Below are positions 1-7,071 of a DNA stretch of 7,071 bases, one piece after another. The stretch is from Gammaproteobacteria bacterium (lineage in GTDB: Bacteria > Pseudomonadota > Gammaproteobacteria > CAJXQU01). A program made the position numbers and the translations under genes. Below the pieces are notes generated by a model. The model saw only the letters and a list, made by a program, of their open reading frames with translations, ran no database searches and was not told the DNA's origin. Each line of letters starts with the position of its first letter. Position 1 is the first letter of the stretch. The stretch spans positions 1 to 7,071 of the forward strand of contig JALSSM010000434.1 of NCBI GenBank assembly GCA_026984275.1. The letters run 5' to 3'.

Positions 1-2238
1 TACAAAAGATGATGGCCAGGATAATACTTCCTGTTGTTCCTGTGCACATTCAATCAGAAGCGCCTCAACCTGTTCAATATCTGATCCATAACCCACACCA
101 ATCGGTATTTCTACTCGTCCAAATGCACTTTTATGGGTCCAGTTAACAACCGCCGTTTGTAACAGATCAGAGTTTGGAATAATCACAGAAGCACGACTGA
201 AAGTTTCGATCTCAGTTGAACGAACATTGATCTGTTTTACTTTACCTTCCAGGTTACCAACAACGACCCAGTCACCGATCTTGATCGGCCTTTCAAATAG
301 CAACACCAGACCGGAAACAAAATTATTGACGATATTCTGCAGACCAAACCCGATACCAACAGAAAGTGCACCCGCGATCAAAGCCAGCTTGGTCAAGTCA
401 ATTCCCAGTGTCGAAAGTGCCATCAGGATTGCGATCAGAACCCCAATATAACCGACCCCGGAACTGACCGCTGTCCGGACACCAATGTCCATACTGGTTT
501 GTGGCAAGAGTCTATTTTCCAATAAAGACCGAATGACTCTTGTTAATGCAATCACTCCAAACAGGACGACAAATGCCAGAATAACATCGGCCAGCGAAAA
601 CGTATATGAACCGATCGAGATACCCTTGAACCAGCTTGAGAACCAGCTAACAATATCCTGATAGGGAAACTTCCAGAGGATTAATAACAGATAAGCAGCG
701 GTCAGTATCGCCATCAAATCCACTAGTGTCATCAGCCAGAAATTGATTCTTCGGCCCGTTTCCTGATTAAATGCCAGAGACTCTCTGATTGAACGAGCTA
801 TACCGGTTTCTTTTTCAAGTAATATGGAAAAAGACTCACGTATCAATATCCGTAAGGTAACGAATATCGCAGCGAGCAGTCCCGTGAGGATAATTCGAGG
901 CAGAATGAAATCAGCAATATTGTGAAATCCAAGAACACTACTGATCAGCGCCGCTAATGCTGTCAATCCTGTCAAAAAACGCAAATAGGGCCAAAACCAT
1001 AGACGACCTGATTCAACCTGGGCCTCATCAGAGCCTTCACTTGTTATTTCAGATCCCATCCACAAAGATTTCCGCGATAAAAACAACAGAATCAGGGAGA
1101 TGAGGCTGTTTTTTATAAACGCGTAGACCGAACCAAACTCTGGTGCTTTGCCGGTATCAATCAACACTGCTTCAAAAGCAATCCCGATCGCGATGATCAC
1201 AATCAGCAAGTGCAATAGATGGGAGATTTTTTTTGAAGCTTCATGCGTCACCCAGGTCAGATTCCACTGCGGAAGCCTCGGTGAAAATATGGCCCGTACC
1301 ATTGCAGCGGCCAGCAGGTAAAAGATCACGCCAAAGAATACACCTTTCGGCCATGCAAACTGGGGATCAAGCGAGTCTTTCAGCCAGTATGTCCATGCGA
1401 TACCCGTGAATACACAAAAGACCAGAACAGGAATAATGCCGCGGCTGGTTGCAACGCCGATTGATGCAACCACTTTTCGACTATAAGATGGGTTTTCAAT
1501 CGACGCATCACGCTGAAACCGGCTTAGCAATCCTTTATGCAACCAATAACCAATTAATAACGCCAGAAAGATTCCAATACCAAGTATAGGCGTCAGGATT
1601 AAAATCGGCGATCGATAACCATTTTCTTTTCCAGATTCCGCCAGTGATTTATAGCCATTGAAAAATTGTGAGCCTGCTTTTACCCAGACACGAGGATCAA
1701 GAGGAAGCGGATCCTGATGTGCCAGATTTGAGACAATCTGATCCATTTCAACGGTAGAGATCTGACGTAACAACAGGTCACTACGTTTAATAATCAGATC
1801 AGACTGCTTCACCTGCCCTTCTGCTTCTCGCAACTGACGATCCAGTTTACGTCGCTCTCGTGCAACTTCTGGTGCTTCAGCAGGTTCGTCTTCTTTTGGA
1901 ATGGGCCCAAGCGCATCAGCCAGTTTTTTCAGTTCTCTGGATTTTTCTGATGCCTTCAGACTCGCATCAAGAGCTTCTTCGCGGACACTCGAAATTTGTT
2001 CACGGAGAGCTTCAGCTGATTTTTCATTAAGATGGCTCTCATTAATCTGTCTTTCGGCATGATCCAGGGTGGTTTTCCATTTTGAATGAAGACTGCTGAA
2101 GCTGACTTCAGCCTTTACCGATACGACATCCTCAGCAAAAGTGTTCCCAACAGAAAAAAACAGCAAAATCAGACTGGTCAGTATCAGTTTCAACTGACGC
2201 GGAAAAATCTCTGAATGAAAGGTTCTCGTAATGTTCAT
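1..2238 (-). CDS. MscS-family mechanosensitive ion channel with DUF3772-like periplasmic domain (C-terminus outside window)
   Basis: An inner-membrane channel that should open under membrane tension and release solutes during osmotic downshock. The frame is open for 746 codons from ATG 2238 to the window edge. Residues 1-35 form a signal peptide (hydrophobic 18-30, likely cleavage after T-F-A35). Residues 36-205 are charged, heptad-like and periplasmic. The segment near 110-165, starting LGPIP and followed by an E-rich and R-rich helix, resembles DUF3772. Hydrophobic segments follow near 209-233, 256-285, 296-317, 338-361, 372-388, 413-436, 441-463, 497-523, 545-569 and 587-612. The pore helix at about 613-650 carries VGIGFGLQNIVNNF and ends LLFERP, the MscS TM3 signature. 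The beta domain at 655-700 has GDWV, EGKVKQINVRST and VIIPNS. The missing remainder is the end of the cytoplasmic vestibule. The start is supported by the signal peptide and by an in-frame TAA a few codons upstream; no strong Shine-Dalgarno is visible. It is transcribed divergently from the A2M gene. The family call is firm; the DUF3772 assignment is from memory of the family. Confidence 0.95.
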   Translation of the reverse strand, partial: MNITRTFHSEIFPRQLKLILTSLILLFFSVGNTFAEDVVSVKAEVSFSSLHSKWKTTLDHAERQINESHLNEKSAEALREQISSVREEALDASLKASEKSRELKKLADALGPIPKEDEPAEAPEVARERRKLDRQLREAEGQVKQSDLIIKRSDLLLRQISTVEMDQIVSNLAHQDPLPLDPRVWVKAGSQFFNGYKSLAESGKENGYRSPILILTPILGIGIFLALLIGYWLHKGLLSRFQRDASIENPSYSRKVVASIGVATSRGIIPVLVFCVFTGIAWTYWLKDSLDPQFAWPKGVFFGVIFYLLAAAMVRAIFSPRLPQWNLTWVTHEASKKISHLLHLLIVIIAIGIAFEAVLIDTGKAPEFGSVYAFIKNSLISLILLFLSRKSLWMGSEITSEGSDEAQVESGRLWFWPYLRFLTGLTALAALISSVLGFHNIADFILPRIILTGLLAAIFVTLRILIRESFSILLEKETGIARSIRESLAFNQETGRRINFWLMTLVDLMAILTAAYLLLILWKFPYQDIVSWFSSWFKGISIGSYTFSLADVILAFVVLFGVIALTRVIRSLLENRLLPQTSMDIGVRTAVSSGVGYIGVLIAILMALSTLGIDLTKLALIAGALSVGIGFGLQNIVNNFVSGLVLLFERPIKIGDWVVVGNLEGKVKQINVRSTEIETFSRASVIIPNSDLLQTAVVNWTHKSAFGRVEIPIGVGYGSDIEQVEALLIECAQEQQEVLSWPSSFV

Positions 2239-2263
2239 AAATGAAATCAGCTTTTATTTACAA

Positions 2264-2282
2264 TTTTGCCACTTTTTTGCCA
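2264..2282. repeat. Direct repeat pair TTTTGCCA, 11-bp period
   Basis: TTTTGCCA occurs at 2264-2271 and again at 2275-2282, separated by CTT. The copies are perfect and start 11 bp apart, close to one helical turn, so a protein could contact both on the same DNA face. The first copy overlaps the tentative plus-strand -35 box and the pair lies 26 to 44 bp upstream of the channel start. The region is T-rich, so part of the match could be chance. Confidence 0.6.
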
Positions 2283-2294
2283 TGATTTTACTCT

Positions 2295-2314
2295 AAACTA
2301 CCGTCAAACTACCG
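2295..2314. repeat. Direct repeat pair AAACTACCG, 11-bp period
   Basis: AAACTACCG occurs at 2295-2303 and 2306-2314, separated by TC. The match is perfect over nine bases, less AT-biased than its surroundings, and again has an 11-bp period. It sits just before the A2M start codon, inside the probable leader or at the transcription start, a typical place for a repressor site. No regulator family is recognised from the motif. Confidence 0.65.
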
Positions 2315-2317
2315 CAA

Positions 2318-2323
2318 TGGAAA
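2318..2323 (+). promoter_or_regulatory. Weak ribosome binding site deciding the A2M start
   Basis: TGGAAA lies five bases before ATG 2329 and is the only purine-rich, partly Shine-Dalgarno-like element here. The in-frame ATG at 2317 would add M-E-I-I but is preceded by ACTACCGCA, with no ribosome binding site. ATG 2329 is therefore preferred. It also gives a normal signal peptide with a lysine at position 4. Confidence 0.5.
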
Positions 2324-2328
2324 TAATA

Positions 2329-5300
2329 ATGTCGAACAAAACTATCTTATGGCTCTCATTTCTACTCTTATTTTTTATCTGCACGACATCATCCGCGAAT
2401 TCTGATGAACTGACTATTCTGCGGATCACACCTCAGGGCGAAAATGTCCCTGCCGACCAGCAGATCGTCATTGAATTTGACCAGCCCGTTGTGCCATTGG
2501 GTGAGATGAAACGTCATGCTGATGAACTTCCTGTCACCATCAAACCGGCTATTAATTGCCAGTGGCGGTGGATGGACACTCGAACCCTGACCTGCCAGCT
2601 GCAAGCTAACGATCGACTCTCTCTCGCAACCCAATATTCCATCACTGTCGAGCCCGGAATCAAAACAGAAAGCGGGATCGGCATGGCTGAGTCTTATCAG
2701 GAATCTTTTACGACAACTCGACCCGATATTCGTTCCACCTTGTTTCACACCTGGCTCACTCCCGGAACACCAGTTCTACTGACCCAGTTTAATATGCCAG
2801 TTAAAAAAGAATCCGTGAAGGAGCATGTATTTTTTGAAGTCGATGAAAAACGTTATGAGGTGAAGGTTGAGCGGCCTCCCGGATGGCAGAACAATAATGA
2901 TCATCCCGATCCGGAAATTCAGGAACACTGGTTGCTCACCCCGACAAAAGAGTTGCCATTAGACAGTCCTGTAAAACTGGTTGTCGAAGCAGGGCTGATT
3001 TCTGACTCCGGGCCACTGCCAGGTAACATGGAGCGAGTTGCAGTTGAATTTCATACCTTTCCTGAATTCAGGTTTCTTGGTGTCCGTTGTTATTCAGCCG
3101 ACAAACAGGAACAAGTCATGATCACTGAGTCAAGCGACCTGCCGGTTTGTGATCCACTCAATACCTTCTATCTCTCCTTTAGTTCACCCGTCCCTTATCA
3201 GATGATTAAGGAACAACTGATCATGAAACCTGATCTGGCCAATGGTAGAAAAGATTATGACCCATGGGCGGGAATGTCTTTTTATTCCCGATTGACAGAA
3301 GCTCATGACAAAGACAGAACCTATGATATTTATCTGCCTGAATTTCTGCAGGCCTTCCAGAAGTATGAAATGACCAGCAAAAAGATCCTTGATGAATTTG
3401 GGCGGGAGTTAGAAACACCCATTGATCTGTCCTTCATGACGGCTCATCGTCAACCCAATCTGGAAATGAATCCTATTGCTGTTCTGGAAAAAGATGTTGA
3501 TAGTCAGATGCCAGCTTATGTCACCAACCTGAAAAAACTGGATCTCAACTTTTCACGTTTAACCAGCAATGGCTTCCAGACTAATCTTCAACATAAAGAA
3601 TCGCTTCCAGATGTCACAGACATTGCTTTTGCTCATCCGATGCCGATTCGTGAACTGCTGGGAGATCAATCTGGCGTTATCAGCGGTGATACACAAATGG
3701 ATCCAAATCCCCGAGATTATGATCCCTACCACTTTTTTGCCCAGGTCACCCCTTTCCAGGTTCACATCAAAATGGGGCATTTCAAATCGCTAGTCTGGGT
3801 GATGGACATGGCCACCGGCAAGCCGGTTACTGACGCAGAAGTGACGATTTATACCGGTAGCATGTCAAATCCAGTCGTCCATAACACAACCATTCGTACG
3901 GTCGTAACAACCGATAAACAGGGATTGGCTGAATTCCCCGGACTTAAAGATCTGGATCCCGATCTGTCTTTATTCCATACATGGAACTTTGAGGATGAGC
4001 GTCTCATGATCCATGTTGAGAAAGATAAGGACATAGCTTTATTACCCATCAGTAATCAATTCACCGTCTGGGGGCGTGATGTCTATCCCTGGAATCGGGA
4101 TCAATACGGCTATATCAAAGCCTGGGGCACCACGGCACAAGGTGTGTACAAGCCCGGTGATACCATTCAGTACAAATTCTATGTGCGTGATCAAAACAAC
4201 GAGACACTCATAAATGCACCCGATACGATCTGGAAGCTAACCATTAAAGATCCCACCGACAAGATTGTCGATGAAATAAATGATCTGCAACTTAATGAGT
4301 TTGGTGCCTTTGATAGTGAACTCACCGTCCCGAAAAGTGCCAGTGTCGGCTGGTATCACTTTGAACTCAAAGCCATCGATCCGAATAACGACGAGGCGAC
4401 CATTTTTCAATCGGAACCACTCAAGGTACTTGTCAGCGATTTCACACCGGCCCCTTTTAAGGTCAAAACTGAACTCAATGGGGAACGATTCAAACCCGGT
4501 GATGAACTGGTCATTTCTACTGCTGCTCGCCTTCATGCCGGTGGTCCGTACACCCGTGCACAAACAACTGTATCTGCTGATCTGCTTGCTGAAAATTTTT
4601 ACTCAAAACATCCGATTGCAAAAGATTTCGGGTTTGATACCAATCGGCCAGAAGGACCGCAGTCCACAGTTCTATTTCAGAAACAGGAAATACTGGATAA
4701 CAAAGGTGATCTAAAAACTCGGTTTAAACTGACAGACAATGAAATCATCTACGGTGCCCTGCGGGTGGAAAGCCGCGTACAGGATGATCGGGGTAAAAGC
4801 GTCGCAAACATGACCCGTGCAAAATTCTTTGCCCGTGATCGACTGGTGGGACTGAAAAATACACAATGGGTTTACAAACAAAATGAAGAAGCGGAAGTAC
4901 AATACATGGTAGTTGATCAGCAGGGTCAACCTATTGCTGACACAGTGGTCAACCTGACCATCGAGCACCGCGAGACCAAGGCCTCCCGTGTTAAAAGTGC
5001 TGGTAATGTTTATGTCACAAAATACATCACCGACTGGGTTCAGAAAGCAGGTTGTGAAGGAAATAGTTCTCCTGATCCGGCCTCTTGTGTTTTTACACCT
5101 GAAGAACCTGGAAGTTACCGGATCACGGCAACGATCAGAGATACAAAAGATCGTCAACATAGCTCGCAAATTTATGCCTGGGTGGTTGGCAAAGGTCAGG
5201 TGATCTGGGAACAACCGGAAAATAACAACCTGTCGATCATTCCAGAAAATGACAAACCAGAAATTGGTGAGACGGTTCGCTATCTGGTGAAAAATCCTTA

Positions 5301-7071
5301 TCCCGGTGGCAAGGCGCTGATCACCATTGAACGTTACGGTATCCTCAAAAGCTGGGTAGAGGAATTCCCTGACAGTACAGAGATCATCGAGTTCGAAGTC
5401 GAGCCAGATTACATGCCGGGATATTATTTGTCGGTCACAGTTTTTTCCCCGCGTGTCGAAAAACCTGTCAGCAAGAATAATGTTGATCTCGGCAAACCAG
5501 CCTTCAGCATGGGTTATGTCAGCGTGCCGGTTTCTGACCCTTACAAACAGGTTGATGTTGAGATCGAAAGTCGTCAGCAGACCTACCAACCAGGTGATGA
5601 TGTCGAGCTGACATTTTCTGCCAAGCCAAAAAATGGTGCCTGCGAGGAAGATGTTGAACTGGCGATTGTGGTGCTCGATGAATCTGTATTTGATCTGATC
5701 AAACAAGGTGAGCGCTATTTCGATCCCTATCAAGGTTTCTATTCACTCGGCAGTCTCGATGTTGCTAACTTCAGCCTTCTGACACGCCTGATCGGACGAC
5801 AGAAATTCGAAACCAAAGGTGCCAATACCGGAGGTGATGGTGGCGGTGAAAGTGGTGTCAATTTCCGCTCGATCGAGAAATATGTCGGCTACTGGAACCC
5901 ATCTTTTGTATTGAAACCGGGCGAAACAAAATCCATTTCATTCAAGGCACCTGATAATCTGACGGGCTGGCGTGTGTTTGCTCTGGCTGTCACGAAAGAT
6001 GATCGCCTCGGTCTGGGCAAAGGTCATTTCAAAGTCAATAAAGAAATTGAATTGCGTCAGGTAATGCCGAACCAGGTCATGCAAGGCGATCAGTTTCAGG
6101 CTGGCTTTAGTGTCATGAATCGAACCAATGCAACAAAAGAAATCAGTGTGGAGATCAAAGCTTCCGGCAGTGTTGATGGTGGAGCCATGATCAGTAAAAC
6201 CGTCACTGTTGAACCCTTTAAACGTGAAACGATCTGGCTACCGATCCAGAGCAAAAAACCGGGTGAAATTCTCCTGACAGCCACAGCCAGATCTGGAGAT
6301 GTTACCGATGGACTGACTCACAAGATCCCGGTTCTTAAACGCAGCGTTTTTGACACCGCAGCTGTATATGGAACCTTCAGCGATACCCAGGCCACAACTT
6401 CAATCCAGTTCCCACAGAAGATCCATGATGATGTGGGTGAGTTAAGCGTGACTGTCTCTCCCACTGTGATCAGTAATGTTCATGGTGCGTTTCAATACAT
6501 TCGTGACTATCCATACTGGTGCTGGGAACAGCGTCTCACCAAAGGCGTGATGGCTGAACATTTCCAGAATCTGAAGGATTATATGCCGGATGATCTGGAA
6601 TGGAAAAACAGTCCGACATTACCTGAAAAAATCATCACGGATGCGGCTAATTTTCAGGCTCCCAACGGCGGCATGGCCTTCTGGATTCCGAAAGATGAGT
6701 ATGTCAGCCCTTATTTAAGCGCCTACACCGCCCTCGCCTTCGGCTGGTTAAAGGACAGCGGTCATAGAATTCCGCTTCAGCTTGAGAACCAATTGCACAG
6801 CTACCTTGATGACATGCTCAAACGTGACATCATGCCATCATTCTACGACAAAGGCATGGCTTCTACGGTCAGAGCAGTGGCGCTGGCGGCATTGGCAAAA
6901 CAAAGCAAGATTAACCTGAACGATCTGGAGCGCTTTCGTGATTATGTACCACAGATGAGCCTGTTCGGGAAAGCACATTATCTGATCGCTGCAAATCAGA
7001 TTGCCGGAGCAGAAGCGATCGTTGCAGAAATCACCCAACAGATCCTGAACCAGAGTGTTCAAAGTGCTGGC
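2329..7071 (+). CDS. Bacterial alpha-2-macroglobulin family protein, thioester protease trap (C-terminus outside window)
   Basis: A large periplasmic protein that would trap attacking proteases: cleavage of a bait segment exposes a Cys-Gln thioester that bonds to the protease. The frame is open for 1581 codons to the window edge. Residues 1-25 are a signal peptide (likely cut after SSA). C18 lies in FFIC, a poor lipobox, so a soluble form is likelier than the lipoprotein form of E. coli YfhM. Domains in order: N-terminal Ig-like macroglobulin domains from about 28 (FDQPVVPLGEM near 52, C77/C89); a further region with C254/C274; a domain with VWVMDMATGKPVTDAEV near 489; the MG2-type motif GVYKPGDTIQYKFYVRD from 605; bMG5/6-like domains from about 705; a bait-region domain at about 1075-1184 (YQPGDDVEL, VVLDESVFDL); the A2M domain from about 1185 (YWNPSFVLKPGE, GWRVFALAVT, RLGLG); then the thioester motif WCWEQ with C1398 and Q1401, and thioester-domain helices (NGGMAFW near 1446, AYTALAF at 1465). 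The C-terminal domains are missing. Full length is probably about 1850-1900 residues (inferred). The usual partner pbpC (PBP1c) is not in the window but could lie downstream. Confidence 0.95.
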   Translation, partial: MSNKTILWLSFLLLFFICTTSSANSDELTILRITPQGENVPADQQIVIEFDQPVVPLGEMKRHADELPVTIKPAINCQWRWMDTRTLTCQLQANDRLSLATQYSITVEPGIKTESGIGMAESYQESFTTTRPDIRSTLFHTWLTPGTPVLLTQFNMPVKKESVKEHVFFEVDEKRYEVKVERPPGWQNNNDHPDPEIQEHWLLTPTKELPLDSPVKLVVEAGLISDSGPLPGNMERVAVEFHTFPEFRFLGVRCYSADKQEQVMITESSDLPVCDPLNTFYLSFSSPVPYQMIKEQLIMKPDLANGRKDYDPWAGMSFYSRLTEAHDKDRTYDIYLPEFLQAFQKYEMTSKKILDEFGRELETPIDLSFMTAHRQPNLEMNPIAVLEKDVDSQMPAYVTNLKKLDLNFSRLTSNGFQTNLQHKESLPDVTDIAFAHPMPIRELLGDQSGVISGDTQMDPNPRDYDPYHFFAQVTPFQVHIKMGHFKSLVWVMDMATGKPVTDAEVTIYTGSMSNPVVHNTTIRTVVTTDKQGLAEFPGLKDLDPDLSLFHTWNFEDERLMIHVEKDKDIALLPISNQFTVWGRDVYPWNRDQYGYIKAWGTTAQGVYKPGDTIQYKFYVRDQNNETLINAPDTIWKLTIKDPTDKIVDEINDLQLNEFGAFDSELTVPKSASVGWYHFELKAIDPNNDEATIFQSEPLKVLVSDFTPAPFKVKTELNGERFKPGDELVISTAARLHAGGPYTRAQTTVSADLLAENFYSKHPIAKDFGFDTNRPEGPQSTVLFQKQEILDNKGDLKTRFKLTDNEIIYGALRVESRVQDDRGKSVANMTRAKFFARDRLVGLKNTQWVYKQNEEAEVQYMVVDQQGQPIADTVVNLTIEHRETKASRVKSAGNVYVTKYITDWVQKAGCEGNSSPDPASCVFTPEEPGSYRITATIRDTKDRQHSSQIYAWVVGKGQVIWEQPENNNLSIIPENDKPEIGETVRYLVKNPYPGGKALITIERYGILKSWVEEFPDSTEIIEFEVEPDYMPGYYLSVTVFSPRVEKPVSKNNVDLGKPAFSMGYVSVPVSDPYKQVDVEIESRQQTYQPGDDVELTFSAKPKNGACEEDVELAIVVLDESVFDLIKQGERYFDPYQGFYSLGSLDVANFSLLTRLIGRQKFETKGANTGGDGGGESGVNFRSIEKYVGYWNPSFVLKPGETKSISFKAPDNLTGWRVFALAVTKDDRLGLGKGHFKVNKEIELRQVMPNQVMQGDQFQAGFSVMNRTNATKEISVEIKASGSVDGGAMISKTVTVEPFKRETIWLPIQSKKPGEILLTATARSGDVTDGLTHKIPVLKRSVFDTAAVYGTFSDTQATTSIQFPQKIHDDVGELSVTVSPTVISNVHGAFQYIRDYPYWCWEQRLTKGVMAEHFQNLKDYMPDDLEWKNSPTLPEKIITDAANFQAPNGGMAFWIPKDEYVSPYLSAYTALAFGWLKDSGHRIPLQLENQLHSYLDDMLKRDIMPSFYDKGMASTVRAVALAALAKQSKINLNDLERFRDYVPQMSLFGKAHYLIAANQIAGAEAIVAEITQQILNQSVQSAG
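5794..5880 (+). other. Candidate bait or linker loop of the A2M (glycine-rich)
   Basis: Residues about 1156-1184 lie between the bait-region domain strand VVLDESVFDL and the A2M domain start near YWNPSF. The stretch has Lys and Arg residues (RQK, ETK) followed by TGGDGGGESG, so it should be flexible and accessible to proteases. In A2M family proteins the bait lies at this point, just before the A2M domain. The exact boundaries and the target proteases cannot be read from sequence. Confidence 0.5.
6508..6531 (+). other. A2M thioester motif, variant YPYWCWEQ
   Basis: The codons spell Y-P-Y-W-C-W-E-Q, with the cysteine at 6520-6522 (residue 1398) and the glutamine at 6529-6531 (residue 1401). 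This keeps the C-x-E-Q pattern needed for a Cys-Gln thioester, so the protein should be active as a covalent trap. The flanking residues differ from the common bacterial GCLEQ and animal GCGEQ: tryptophan replaces both the preceding glycine and the central residue. The Y-P-Y run before it is typical of bacterial family members. Confidence 0.9.

Larger units (their letters stand above)
2239..2328. promoter_or_regulatory. Divergent intergenic control region between the channel and A2M genes
   Basis: This AT-rich gap must hold the promoters for both genes unless they are read from further away. On the minus strand, TAAAAT (2290 to 2285) matches five of six bases of a sigma-70 -10 box, but no good -35 lies 15 to 18 bases upstream of it. 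On the plus strand, TTGCCA (2266-2271) sits 17 bases before TACTCT (2289-2294), a weak match. The two potential promoters would overlap, so the genes could compete for polymerase or share one regulator. Two pairs of direct repeats (listed separately) occupy most of the region. That it is a control region is inferred from position; the individual boxes are tentative. Confidence 0.55.

Noticed and set aside
2285..2307. TTGACG and TAAAAT on the minus strand as a sigma-70 promoter for the channel.
   Set aside because: Both hexamers are good on their own, but the spacer is only 11 bases, far below the 15 to 19 needed.
2317..2328. The ATG at 2317 as the A2M start.
   Set aside because: It is in frame, but lacks a ribosome binding site and directly abuts the AAACTACCG repeat. 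ATG 2329 has TGGAAA at a usable distance. The difference is only four residues and is not fully settled.
2374..2385. A lipoprotein signal at FFIC (C18) of the A2M, as in E. coli YfhM.
   Set aside because: The residue before the cysteine is isoleucine, where a lipobox needs a small residue (G, A or S). A standard cleavage site after SSA a few residues later fits better.
2389..2748. A 119-codon minus-strand open frame near the divergent region, which might have been a small regulator.
   Set aside because: It is antisense to the A2M N-terminal domains, which have clear family character, and its translation shows no helix-turn-helix or other domain.
4280..4714. A 144-codon open frame on the plus strand in another frame.
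   Set aside because: It overlaps the A2M coding frame completely, has no convincing ribosome binding site and resembles no known protein.
4711..5733. A 340-codon open frame on the minus strand.
   Set aside because: It lies wholly inside the A2M gene, antisense to it. The plus-strand frame gives recognisable A2M domains throughout, and the antisense translation is rich in Cys, Phe and Asn with no recognisable family. It is a shadow of the coding strand.

Overview
The window holds two long, intact reading frames arranged head to head, each running off one edge of the window. On the minus strand is the first 746 codons of a large multi-pass mechanosensitive channel of the MscS superfamily, with a periplasmic DUF3772-like coiled-coil domain. 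On the plus strand is the first 1581 codons of a very large exported bacterial alpha-2-macroglobulin (A2M), a thioester-type protease trap. Between them is a divergent control region of about 90 bp that carries two pairs of short direct repeats, both with an 11-bp period. I see no RNA genes, insertion sequences, CRISPR arrays or clear terminators.

Both proteins point to a Gram-negative bacterium. The A2M has a signal peptide and the series of macroglobulin domains seen in periplasmic bacterial A2Ms (the YfhM/ECAM family). The channel has a signal peptide, a large periplasmic region, about ten to eleven membrane segments and a cytoplasmic MscS core. Moderate GC content (estimated by eye at mid-40s percent) and the protein style suggest a proteobacterium, most likely a gammaproteobacterium. 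This placement is an inference and the genus cannot be named.

Layout: 1-2238 (minus) is the MscS-family channel, reading leftwards, with its C-terminal cytoplasmic end outside the window. 2239-2328 is the shared promoter and leader region. 2329-7071 (plus) is the A2M, with its thioester at 6520-6531; the rest of the thioester domain and the C-terminal domains lie beyond the right edge.

How they may work together: the channel would release osmolytes when inner-membrane tension rises, and the A2M would trap foreign proteases that enter the periplasm through a damaged envelope. A shared regulatory region for two envelope-protection proteins would fit co-control by envelope stress, but the sequence shows only proximity and possible operators. 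The most notable points are the unusual WCWEQ context of the A2M thioester (the usual bacterial form is GCLEQ), the roughly 200 extra residues before it compared with E. coli YfhM, and the helically phased repeats in the control region.
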